A program made the position numbers and the translations under genes. This document shows positions 20,117 through 27,827 of a stretch of DNA of 29,395 nt, piece by piece. Position 1 is the stretch's first letter. Each line of letters begins with the position of its first letter. The stretch lies in the IMG/VR virus record IMGVR_UViG_3300042293_000560, positions 1 through 29,395 of that record. One strand, 5' to 3'. Source of the DNA: a virus. Under the pieces are notes generated by a model that saw only the letters and a program-made list of their open reading frames with translations, made no database searches and was not told where the DNA came from.

Positions 20117-22663
20117 ATGGCGTCACCCTTCCTTTCTCGCGTGTCTAGCGCGCTGGCCGTGCTGCGCGGGACATCGGAGACGCGCGCCGTCACGCCGGCC
20201 ATGATGCCCGGAGGCGCGATCGGCGCCGCGGCCGGCATGGCGGGGTTGTCGCTGGTCCGCACGGCCAACCCGCAGGAGTACAAGCCGGACGGCGCCACGG
20301 TCCGCGCGCAGGGCTTTAACAAGCACCCGGTGGTGCACGCGTGCATTCGCGCGATTGCCGATATCGTGGCGTCGGTGCCGCTCATCGTGCTGCGTGAGCA
20401 AGGCGAGATGGAGACGCGGGTGCCGCTGACGCATCCGCTCCAGCGGTTGCTTGATGCGCCGGGGCCGCGCATGACCGCGCGACAGATGCGGGCGCGGCTG
20501 GCCGTGGATTACGTCGGGTATGGCAACGCGATGTTCCAGCTCGAGCGGCCGGCGCCTGGGCGGCTGCCGCTGGCCATGCGGGCAATTAATCCGGAGTCGT
20601 TGCAGTCGGTCTGGGTGGACGCCGAGGGCGATCCGCGGCGCTACGATTACGGCAACTGGGCGGGCGTCATTGTGCAGGTGCCGGCCGAGGATGTCATCCA
20701 TTTCCGCGACCTCGATATGCCGCGGCCGTATTACCCGGATGTGTTCGGGTTTCCGCGCGGGGCAACGGCGATCGCGTCAATGACGGCGGACAACGAGGCG
20801 ACGCAATACGTGCGGCAGGTGGTGACCAACGACGGAACGCCGACGTTTGCCGTGCTGCTGTCTGATGAGGCGACACAGGACGACGCCAGCGCCATGCAGG
20901 ACCGCTACCGCGCGCGCGTGGTAGATCGCGGCAAGCGCGGCACGCCGGCGTTTTTTGGATCGGTGCGGGACATTAAGCCGCTTGGGTTTACGCTGAGCGA
21001 TCTAGAGTTCCCCGACCTGCGCCGCGTAAGCCGTGAAGACATTTGCGCGGCGTTCGGGGTGGATCCGCGGATGATCGGGATCGCGTCGGCCACGTCTGAC
21101 GCAGGGCTTTCCGGCACGCAATACGTTGAGGCCCGCGCGCGGCTAGTGCAGCACACCATTGAGCCGATTTTAGGCGCCATTGAGGACGAGCTCAACCACT
21201 GGCTGTCTCCGGAATACGGCGACGTCTACATCGTATACGATCACGCCGTGCTGTCGGACCTGATTGAGAACGACACGGTCACAAGCGAGCGGGTGCAGAA
21301 GGAGTTTGGTATCGGCTTGCGCACGTGGGAGGAATCGCGCCGGGCGCTCAAGCTGTCGCCGGTGCCGATCCCAACCGACACTATCGCACTCAAGACGGGC
21401 ACGCAGCTGGTGCCGGCCGCCGTCGCGGTGATTGACCCGCGCGCCGTGCTCGATCCGGAACCCGCCGAAGCGGAGCAGCTGGCCGGCGCCGGGCCGGGGC
21501 CGATGACGACCGAAGCCGGCGCGGCCGCGATGGACGAGGCCGAAGCCGAGCAGGGGCAGGCGCAAGAGCAGGGGCGCCACGTGCGCACCATGGCCGATAG
21601 CGCGCTCTCCGGTGACCAAATTGAGCAGATGGTCGAGCTGCTAGAGTCTCTGGCAGAAGGCGAGCTGCCGCGCGATGCGGTGCAGGCCGTGATGATGGCC
21701 GCGTTTCCGGCCGTGCCGTTGTCGACCATTGCCGCAATGCTGGACGCTATGGTCGGCTTTGTGCCAGCGGAAGAAGAGCCGGAAGAGCCGGAGGCGCCGG
21801 AAGAAGAGCCGGAAGAGCCGGAGGAGATGGCGGCCCCGATGTGGTGGGAGCGGCTGACGGCGGACGAACTGGCGGCGGAGCCGCGGTATCAGCAGTGGAC
21901 GCGCGCCATGGAAGAACTGACGCGGCGCGAAGAGCCATGGTATACGGCGGGCGTGTCTCGGTTCGCGGCTGAGCGCGAGCAAATCGGCTCGTTGTTCGGG
22001 TTGGGGAGCCGCGCAACCAAGACCACGCAAGAAATTCTCGACGAGATCCAGCGGCGCATCCGGCAAGGGTTTAAGCCGAACGGCGAATATTACGACGCCT
22101 GGCGCGCCGCGTTTCTTGATCTGATCGGCGAGATGTATATGGTCGGCGCGCGGCAGGTGTCGGGTGTCGGGCTGTCGTTTTCGCTGCAATCGCCGGAGGT
22201 GCTGAACGCGATTAGCAAGCGGTCGGGGCGGTTGGCGGAACTAGTCGGCAAGACGACCAGCGACAATATCCTTTCCGCGATCCGCGCCGCCGAACTGGCC
22301 GGCATGTCGGTCAAGGAGACGGGGCGGCTCGTGCAAGCGTCGGTTTATAACGAAGTCATAACCGACAACAGAAGCCGCACCATTGCGCGCACCGAGTCGG
22401 CCGGCGCGATGAGCCAGGGCACGTGGGATCAGGCCACGCAGGCCGGTATCTACCGCTCAAAAGAGTGGCTCGCGTTTTCAGATCTCAAAACGCGCGATTC
22501 GCATACGCAGTGCATGGAGCAAGGCCGTATTCCGTTTGACGATGCGTTTCAAAACGGACTAACGTACCCGCTTGATCCATCAAGTAATGATCCGGCCGAG
22601 GTCATTAATTGCCGCTGTGTGCTGGCGCCGTATATCACCAGCGTGGATGAGGAGCCTATCTAG
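20117..22663 (+). CDS. Portal protein fused to a MuF minor head domain
   Basis: An 848-residue fusion. Residues about 50-390 are a HK97-type portal (HPVVHACIRAIADIVASVPL, later GFTLSDLEFPDLRRVSREDICAAFGVDP, which is the typical core). A flexible acidic linker around residues 540-570 contains a 24-base exact direct repeat encoding E/P. The C-terminal ~170 residues are a Mu gpF-like domain: ARTESAGAMSQGTWDQA near 756-772, later H, then NCRC near 828-831. The portal forms the dodecameric DNA gate. MuF domains are minor head proteins injected or used in assembly. ATG 20117 is chosen for GGGAG at 20108-20112. GTG 20096 adds seven residues but lacks a ribosome site. The two are usually separate genes, so this fusion is notable but not unique. 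Confidence 0.92.
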   Translation: MASPFLSRVSSALAVLRGTSETRAVTPAMMPGGAIGAAAGMAGLSLVRTANPQEYKPDGATVRAQGFNKHPVVHACIRAIADIVASVPLIVLREQGEMETRVPLTHPLQRLLDAPGPRMTARQMRARLAVDYVGYGNAMFQLERPAPGRLPLAMRAINPESLQSVWVDAEGDPRRYDYGNWAGVIVQVPAEDVIHFRDLDMPRPYYPDVFGFPRGATAIASMTADNEATQYVRQVVTNDGTPTFAVLLSDEATQDDASAMQDRYRARVVDRGKRGTPAFFGSVRDIKPLGFTLSDLEFPDLRRVSREDICAAFGVDPRMIGIASATSDAGLSGTQYVEARARLVQHTIEPILGAIEDELNHWLSPEYGDVYIVYDHAVLSDLIENDTVTSERVQKEFGIGLRTWEESRRALKLSPVPIPTDTIALKTGTQLVPAAVAVIDPRAVLDPEPAEAEQLAGAGPGPMTTEAGAAAMDEAEAEQGQAQEQGRHVRTMADSALSGDQIEQMVELLESLAEGELPRDAVQAVMMAAFPAVPLSTIAAMLDAMVGFVPAEEEPEEPEAPEEEPEEPEEMAAPMWWERLTADELAAEPRYQQWTRAMEELTRREEPWYTAGVSRFAAEREQIGSLFGLGSRATKTTQEILDEIQRRIRQGFKPNGEYYDAWRAAFLDLIGEMYMVGARQVSGVGLSFSLQSPEVLNAISKRSGRLAELVGKTTSDNILSAIRAAELAGMSVKETGRLVQASVYNEVITDNRSRTIARTESAGAMSQGTWDQATQAGIYRSKEWLAFSDLKTRDSHTQCMEQGRIPFDDAFQNGLTYPLDPSSNDPAEVINCRCVLAPYITSVDEEPI
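21770..21823 (+). repeat. 24-base direct repeat in the E/P-rich portal-MuF linker
   Basis: The 24 bases at 21770-21793 recur exactly at 21800-21823, ten codons apart. They encode EEEPEEPE. It makes the linker adjustable in length by slippage or recombination. Confidence 0.75.
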
Positions 22664-23457
22664 TGAAAACGACCATACCGGCGCAGGTGCGCCACATCGC
22701 CGACGCACACCTCCAGCTGCGAGCCGATACCGCGTTGCCCGATGGCGTGGCGGGCCGTGTGTCCGGTGTCGCGCTCACGTATGAGGTGGTTGACAGCTAC
22801 GGCACCATGTTTGCGCGCGGCTGCACGAAGGCGACCATCGAGCGCAAGGTGAAGGCGCGCAAAGTGCCGCTGCTAATGGACCATGAGCGGCGCACCGGCG
22901 CGCATGTCGGTGTGGTGTCGATGATGCAGGAGATGGGCGACAGTCTGATGATGACCGCCGATCTATTCGACACGCCGGAGGGCCGCTCGGCGCTCGAGTA
23001 CGTCAAGGCCGTGATCGGCGCCGGCGCCACGACGGGCTTCTCGATTGGCTTCGCACCGCGGCGCACGGAAGCCGTCACGGTGGACGGGCAGATCGTGGAA
23101 CGCTTCCTAGAAATCGAATTGCGCGAAGTGTCGATTACGCCAATGCCGGCCGTGCCTGGCGCCGACATCACGTCGGCGCGGCACGATGACGGCGGCGCGC
23201 TCGAGCGGAGCGACGAAGAGCTACTGACGGCGGCCGCGATGGCCGCCTTGAACGCGTTGCCCGTGAGCTCGCGGGCGGCGCTGCTGGCGCAGTACACGCA
23301 CGAGCAGGCACGACCCGAACCCGACCAGCAGGCGACACCGCACAGCCGTGCGGATTGTCCCGCCACTGACCCGGCGCCGGCGCCCGTGGATGCGCGCGCG
23401 ACCGATGGACACACCACGATGGCGCACCGTCTCGCGGCGGTCCGCGCCACATACTGA
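22663..23457 (+). CDS. Prohead protease, S78 (HK97) family
   Basis: A 264-residue protease. The S78 core covers residues about 28-170: the catalytic histidine in VPLLMDHE (H74), the serine in TTGFSIGF (S127), and E155 in the closing IELREVSITPMPA. Family members cut the scaffolding part of the capsid during maturation. The C-terminal ~90 residues are Ala/Pro-rich and may be a scaffold segment, since no separate scaffold gene appears. GTG 22663 overlaps the portal stop (TAGTG). It lies eight bases before the capsid gene. Confidence 0.92.
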   Translation: MKTTIPAQVRHIADAHLQLRADTALPDGVAGRVSGVALTYEVVDSYGTMFARGCTKATIERKVKARKVPLLMDHERRTGAHVGVVSMMQEMGDSLMMTADLFDTPEGRSALEYVKAVIGAGATTGFSIGFAPRRTEAVTVDGQIVERFLEIELREVSITPMPAVPGADITSARHDDGGALERSDEELLTAAAMAALNALPVSSRAALLAQYTHEQARPEPDQQATPHSRADCPATDPAPAPVDARATDGHTTMAHRLAAVRATY

Positions 23458-23464
23458 GGATATC

Positions 23465-24823
23465 ATGAAAGCACCACTGGTGAGCAAGAACCGCGCGGCC
23501 GCTGAGCTGCGCGAGAAGGCGCACAAGATCCGGCATGACTTGGTCGACGCGACCAACGTTTACACGGCCGAAGAAGTCGACAAGATGACGGCCGATATCC
23601 GGTCGTTTGAAATGCGCGCGCAGGCGGCCGCCGAGTTTACGCCGGATGCTGAGATCCAGCGTCAGGGCGGAGACGAAGGGCTGACGCGCGTGGACGCGGG
23701 CGCTCCGCCGCGCACCGAGTTTGCCAACATGGGCGACGCGATGACCGAAGTGCGGTCGACGATCGTCAACGCGTTTAGCAACGTCGGGAGCTACATCCGC
23801 GCGGCCACGCGTGGACCGGCGAACGCGGCGGAAGCGGCGGCGTTGCGCGAAGTGGACAAGTACACGCGCACGATTACCGGCAGCACCAACGGCGGCGAGT
23901 ACCTGCTTCCGTTGACGCAGGTGCCGGAAATCTTTTCGGTGGACAACCAGCAGCCCGGATTGTTCCAGTACGCGCGCCGGTACAACGTGCCCGGCCGCTC
24001 GCTGCGCATCCCGTATCTGGTGCAGGACGAGGGCACCACGACGCTCAACCGTCCGATGGCCGGTAAGATTGCCAACGTGACGATCGTTGGCGAAGGCGCC
24101 ACCAAGCCGACGCGCGAGCCGACGTTTGGTCAGCGTCTGCTGACGATGTACAAGTATGCCGCGATCACGCAGTTCGGCGACGAATTGCTGGGCGACGATT
24201 TCACCGGCGAGCTGCCGAGCGAAGTCACGACGGCTGTTGGCGGCCAGATCGTCAACAAGCTCAACGAAGATATCACGATCGACGGCACGGGCTCGAGCGA
24301 GCCGCTGGGCGCCCTGAACAACGCCAACACGGCGCTGATCTCGGTGAACCGCGCGACTGCATCGACGTTCACCGCGGCGGATGCGTTCGCCATGTATGAG
24401 CGCCACACGCACGGCCCGAACTCGGTGTGGATGATCTCCCGCCGCGTGCTGGCCAAGCTGTTCGCCATGCAGCAGACCAACAACACGATGGTAACGTGGC
24501 TGGCCAACCTCCGCGACAAGCCGCAGATGCTGCTGCTTGGTCTTCCGGTGGTGGTCACCGACCTGCTCCCGACGCTCGGCACGAAGGGCGACGTGGCGCT
24601 GGTGAACGGCGATTTCTACTCAATGGGCCTGCGTCAGGCGCTAACGGTGGAATCGTCCATTCACGTGGCGTTCGTGCAGGACGTGACCACGTACCGCTTC
24701 GTGGCACGTGGCGGCGGTATCCCGCTTCCGACGTCGACGTACGCCTACAAGGTGGACGGCGCCGGCAACAAGGTCGACCCGCATTCGCCGTTCGTCACGC
24801 TTGATGTCCCTGCATCGTCCTGA
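23465..24823 (+). CDS. Major capsid protein, HK97 fold
   Basis: A 452-residue protein with the usual layout: an N-terminal helical scaffold-like delta domain (1-~110, to be removed by the protease), then the HK97 core (SYIRAATRG, GGEYLLPLTQVPEIF, VGEGATKPTREPTFGQ, VNKLNEDITIDGTGSSEPLG, and the closing FVQDVTTYRFVARGGG). GAGGA at 23456-23460 sits four bases before ATG 23465. It has no visible frameshift and no insertion in the core. It probably is the most abundant protein and its codon use looks uniform. Genes downstream overlap its end. Confidence 0.95.
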   Translation: MKAPLVSKNRAAAELREKAHKIRHDLVDATNVYTAEEVDKMTADIRSFEMRAQAAAEFTPDAEIQRQGGDEGLTRVDAGAPPRTEFANMGDAMTEVRSTIVNAFSNVGSYIRAATRGPANAAEAAALREVDKYTRTITGSTNGGEYLLPLTQVPEIFSVDNQQPGLFQYARRYNVPGRSLRIPYLVQDEGTTTLNRPMAGKIANVTIVGEGATKPTREPTFGQRLLTMYKYAAITQFGDELLGDDFTGELPSEVTTAVGGQIVNKLNEDITIDGTGSSEPLGALNNANTALISVNRATASTFTAADAFAMYERHTHGPNSVWMISRRVLAKLFAMQQTNNTMVTWLANLRDKPQMLLLGLPVVVTDLLPTLGTKGDVALVNGDFYSMGLRQALTVESSIHVAFVQDVTTYRFVARGGGIPLPTSTYAYKVDGAGNKVDPHSPFVTLDVPASS

Positions 24824-26135
24824 TGCAGTGACCGATTACCCGACCCCCGGTGGTGCCGATCTGGCGCCGCCGGGGCGTTCGGCGTTGGTGGAGGTGATGG
24901 CGGTCACGGAATGTGTGATCGACGGGACGCGCCGCGCGGTGGGCGAGGCGTTTACCGTGGCGGCTAATCGGGTGGATGCGCTGGTCGGGTATGGGTACGT
25001 GTTGCCCGATGCGCTATTCGACCTGATGCAGCCGGAGGCGGCGGCGCAATGGCGCGACCGGCCGCGGCGCGGGCTGACCGCGCAGTCGCTGGTGTGTGAT
25101 CCCGCGACCGCGGACGCTCTGTGGAGCGGCGATGGGCGCATGCTGGCGCCTGCCGGATGGGCGGAGACGTCGACGTATACCGCGGCGCCGGTGACGCCTG
25201 GCGCGGTGCGCGTGTTGCAGCTGACGCAGTATGACCCCGGATCGAGCGTGTACCGCTACCATAGCGCGGCCAATAGCGTCGACGGGGTCGTCTCGGCCAT
25301 GGTGCGGTACGGCGACAGCAACCCGCATTGCTCATTGCGGCAGTGGGACGGCGAGCTCCACCGGCGCACGGTTGAGCTATTGGCCATGACGGCCGATGTA
25401 ATTCACGTACACATGGACTGGCGCGCGCTGCACCAAGACTTGCGCTACGTGCTGCGCGATGGCCAGCGGGCCGCGATCACGTATCACGGCAGCGTGCGCC
25501 CTAACGACGGCGCCCGCGTGCTGGTGGACCACGACGGCGACCGACGCATGGGCGCGATGCAGTTTGGCGCGCGCCCGTACCATGGCCGGCACGGCGTCGC
25601 GCGCTACCTGCCGATCCCGGTGCCGGTGGCCGATTACGCGGCGGCCGCACAATCACACCGGCGCGGCGATGTCCTTCGCATTGCGCACAGCCCGACCAAG
25701 CGAGAGATCAAGGGGACACGGACGCTCTTGGATGCGGTCGACTGGCTGCGCGATGTGGAAGGGCTGCGGATTGAGGTGGTGATGATCGAGGGGCTCGAGC
25801 ACGGCGCCGCGTTGCGACTCAAGGCGTCGTGCGATGTCACCTTCGATTCATTTTGGCTGGGCATGCAAGGCAGCGGCATTGAAGCGGCCGCGATGGGGCA
25901 AGCCGTGATCGCGGGCGACGCGCTGGCGGCCGGCGAAGCGGCGGCGCTCAACGGCGGCGCGTGTCCGTGGACGTATGCGGATGAGCGCTACCAGCTGCTG
26001 ACCGTGCTGGCGCGCTTGGCGACCGATCCGGACTATCTAACGGCCGAAGCGGCGCGGGTGGGCGCCTACGTGGCGCGGGTGCATGACTATCGGGCCGTTG
26101 GCCAGCGTTACCGCGCGTTCCTTCAAGAGGTGTAG
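24804..26135 (+). CDS. Glycosyltransferase fused to a small head-module domain
   Basis: A 443-residue protein. Residues about 28-70 (ALVEVMAVTECVIDGTRRAVG onward, GYGYVLPDALF) look like the small beta domain that many phages encode as a separate gene right behind the capsid gene. A linker follows to ~134. Residues 135-440 are a GT-B glycosyltransferase: VRVLQLTQYDPG, VIHVHMDW (199-206), ITYHGS (225-230), RIAHSPTKREIKGT (292-305) and MQGSGIEAAAMGQAVIAGD (354-372) with E360 as the donor-site acidic residue. The start is uncertain: ATG 24804 overlaps the capsid gene and GTG 24828 lies five bases after its stop. Either keeps the domains. The sugar acceptor is unknown. The location between capsid and connector genes points to a virion role. 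Confidence 0.85.
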   Translation: MSLHRPDAVTDYPTPGGADLAPPGRSALVEVMAVTECVIDGTRRAVGEAFTVAANRVDALVGYGYVLPDALFDLMQPEAAAQWRDRPRRGLTAQSLVCDPATADALWSGDGRMLAPAGWAETSTYTAAPVTPGAVRVLQLTQYDPGSSVYRYHSAANSVDGVVSAMVRYGDSNPHCSLRQWDGELHRRTVELLAMTADVIHVHMDWRALHQDLRYVLRDGQRAAITYHGSVRPNDGARVLVDHDGDRRMGAMQFGARPYHGRHGVARYLPIPVPVADYAAAAQSHRRGDVLRIAHSPTKREIKGTRTLLDAVDWLRDVEGLRIEVVMIEGLEHGAALRLKASCDVTFDSFWLGMQGSGIEAAAMGQAVIAGDALAAGEAAALNGGACPWTYADERYQLLTVLARLATDPDYLTAEAARVGAYVARVHDYRAVGQRYRAFLQEV

Positions 26136-26136
26136 C

Positions 26137-26697
26137 ATGGCATTGCCGACGTTTACCGACCTGAAAACGTACCTGCGCATTGAGACGACGGCGGAAGATA
26201 CGCTGTTGGCCGCACTGATGGCGCGCGCGAAAGCGATGATTGAAGCGTGGACGGATACGCCGATGACCGCGACCAGTCAAACGGCGATCGACCGCGCCGA
26301 CGCGCTGGCCATGCCGGTGACGTCGCTGGTGTTTCCTCGCCGGCCGTGCGCGGTTACGGCCATCGTCGATGTGGATAACGTCGCGGTGCCGGTGGCGGAT
26401 TACTGGGTTGATGGCCGATCGGGCGTCATCTACGCCAAGCAGGGCATTGCGTTTCCGTATGGACCGTACACGATCACGGCCAATGTCGGGCTGTCGCTGC
26501 GCGCGGATTACGCGGCGCTCGAGCCGTTGCTGACCGAGGCAATCATCGACCTTGCGGCGGATTTGTACCAGCGGCGCACGCCTGGCGCCTCATCGGAGAC
26601 GGCGGCCGGTACCACGATCCATTGGGACGCCAGCCGGGAGACGGTGGCGCGCGTGATGAAAACGCTGCGCCTGCTCAAGCTTGGGGTGGCGCAATGA
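26137..26697 (+). CDS. Head-tail connector, gp6-like
   Basis: A 186-residue protein with the helical start of the HK97 gp6 family (FTDLKTYLRIETTAEDTLLAALMARAKAMIEAW, residues 6-38) and a beta-rich middle. Members form a ring under the portal. ATG 26137 follows the glycosyltransferase stop by one base. The stop overlaps the next start. Its position right after the capsid module supports the call. A DnaA-box-like 9-mer (26370-26378) lies inside. Confidence 0.85.
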   Translation: MALPTFTDLKTYLRIETTAEDTLLAALMARAKAMIEAWTDTPMTATSQTAIDRADALAMPVTSLVFPRRPCAVTAIVDVDNVAVPVADYWVDGRSGVIYAKQGIAFPYGPYTITANVGLSLRADYAALEPLLTEAIIDLAADLYQRRTPGASSETAAGTTIHWDASRETVARVMKTLRLLKLGVAQ

Positions 26698-27110
26698 CGG
26701 TGGCGCCGGGGCTGCTCGATCGACGGCTGTCGTTCTACGCACGCACCGAATCGGGCGCCGATGGATTCCAGCGGCCGACGTATGTGCTGACCGGCACGTA
26801 CTGGGGGCGGCTGGACGACACCAGCGCGGCGCAGCAGATCCCGCTCAGCCCGCAAGCGCACCAAGAGCAGCGGTACGACGCGGCCGCTACCGTTATGGAT
26901 TATGTGGCGGTGCCGGTCAACGGCATCGTGCGTGATACGGCAGGCCCGGTGTATTTCGTGCGCGGGATCGTGGCACAGCGCGCGCTCCGGCAACAAAATG
27001 TGACGCTCGAGCGGATCGACCCGACGCACTACGGCACGTATACGCTCTTTGACCCGGCCGACGTGGCCGACGGGGTGCACTTGGTGACGACCCCGGTGGT
27101 GGCCGCATGA
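26694..27110 (+). CDS. Head-tail joining protein (head closure type)
   Basis: A 138-residue, beta-rich protein of the SPP1 gp16/lambda FII-like closure group: LLDRRLSFYARTESGADGFQRP (7-28), a W in GTYWGRLDD, then a C-terminal strand (VYFVRGIVAQRALRQQNVTLERID). Such proteins close the connector and meet the tail. The ATG overlaps the gp6-like stop. No tail completion gene follows in the usual place, because the next gene is unknown. Confidence 0.8.
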   Translation: MTVAPGLLDRRLSFYARTESGADGFQRPTYVLTGTYWGRLDDTSAAQQIPLSPQAHQEQRYDAAATVMDYVAVPVNGIVRDTAGPVYFVRGIVAQRALRQQNVTLERIDPTHYGTYTLFDPADVADGVHLVTTPVVAA

Positions 27111-27379
27111 CCACACTCGGGCGCGATCCTCGGCGCGAGTGGACACCGGCTGAGCGAGCACGGGCCGAAGCAATTACCGCGCAGTATGGCGGCACGCTCA
27201 CCACGACGGCGCCCGCGCGGCCGCTGGGCGGGATGTCGCTCGAGTGGGACGATGGGCAGGGCGACCGCATCCAGCTGCACGCCGAGAATGCCGGCGCGCT
27301 GGTGGGGCTGCTGGCGCGCGTGGCGAAGGTGCACGTACAGATGAGAGCAGGCGACACCACTTCTAATACCGGGGCATAG
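27107..27379 (+). CDS. Hypothetical protein, head-tail region
   Basis: A 90-residue protein, ATG 27107 overlapping the previous stop. It has a charged start (GRDPRREWTPAERARAEAITAQYGG), a middle with MSLEWDDGQGDRIQLHAENA, and a short helix. No family is recognised. Position predicts a virion assembly role, but where gp10/tail-completion genes would normally lie the sequence does not look like them. Confidence 0.65.
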   Translation: MTTLGRDPRREWTPAERARAEAITAQYGGTLTTTAPARPLGGMSLEWDDGQGDRIQLHAENAGALVGLLARVAKVHVQMRAGDTTSNTGA

Positions 27380-27380
27380 C

Positions 27381-27806
27381 ATGGCCGTTTTCTTTAAGTT
27401 CGACGCGTTCGCCGAAGCCGTCGCTGAGAAGGTGCACGACCTTGGGACGGACACGCTCAAAGTGTACCTGAGCAACGCCACGCCGTCGGCGTCGGCCGAT
27501 GCGGTCAAGGCGGATCTTGCCGAAATCACGCCGGGCAACGGCTACACGGCGGGCGGTAATACCGCAGCGCAGACCAGCAGCGCACAGGTGGCGGGGCTCT
27601 ACAAGCTCGTGCTGGCAGATCCGGCCGCATTTACCGCGTCCGGCGGCACCATTGGGCCGTTCCGCTACGCGGTGCTGTACAACGACACGACGGCGAGCGA
27701 CAACCTGATCGGCGCATGGGATTACGGTGCCGCCATCACGTTGCAAGCGGGCGACTCATTCACCGTTGACTTCTCGCCGACCACTGGCGTCCTCACGCTC
27801 CAGTAA
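27381..27806 (+). CDS. Virion-associated beta protein, common in environmental phages
   Basis: A 141-residue protein, MAVFFKFDAFAEAVAEKVHDLG at the start, then TLKVYLSNATPSASADAVKADLAEITPGNGYTAGG (cited in part), IGPFRYAVLYNDT and a closing FTVDFSPTTGVLTLQ. This series of motifs matches small proteins found with capsid and fibre genes in many aquatic phages. I recall them as predicted structural. The biochemical role is unknown. ATG 27381 comes one base after the previous stop. The tail fibre gene starts 21 bases after it, so they may work together. Confidence 0.78.
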   Translation: MAVFFKFDAFAEAVAEKVHDLGTDTLKVYLSNATPSASADAVKADLAEITPGNGYTAGGNTAAQTSSAQVAGLYKLVLADPAAFTASGGTIGPFRYAVLYNDTTASDNLIGAWDYGAAITLQAGDSFTVDFSPTTGVLTLQ

Positions 27807-27827
27807 CCAACAGGCCGAGGCGCACCT

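Noticed and set aside
23168-24412. Long minus-strand open frame (414 residues) opposite protease and capsid genes
   Set aside because: Arginine/histidine-rich shadow of two well-recognised + strand genes. Frames like this are usual in GC-rich coding DNA.
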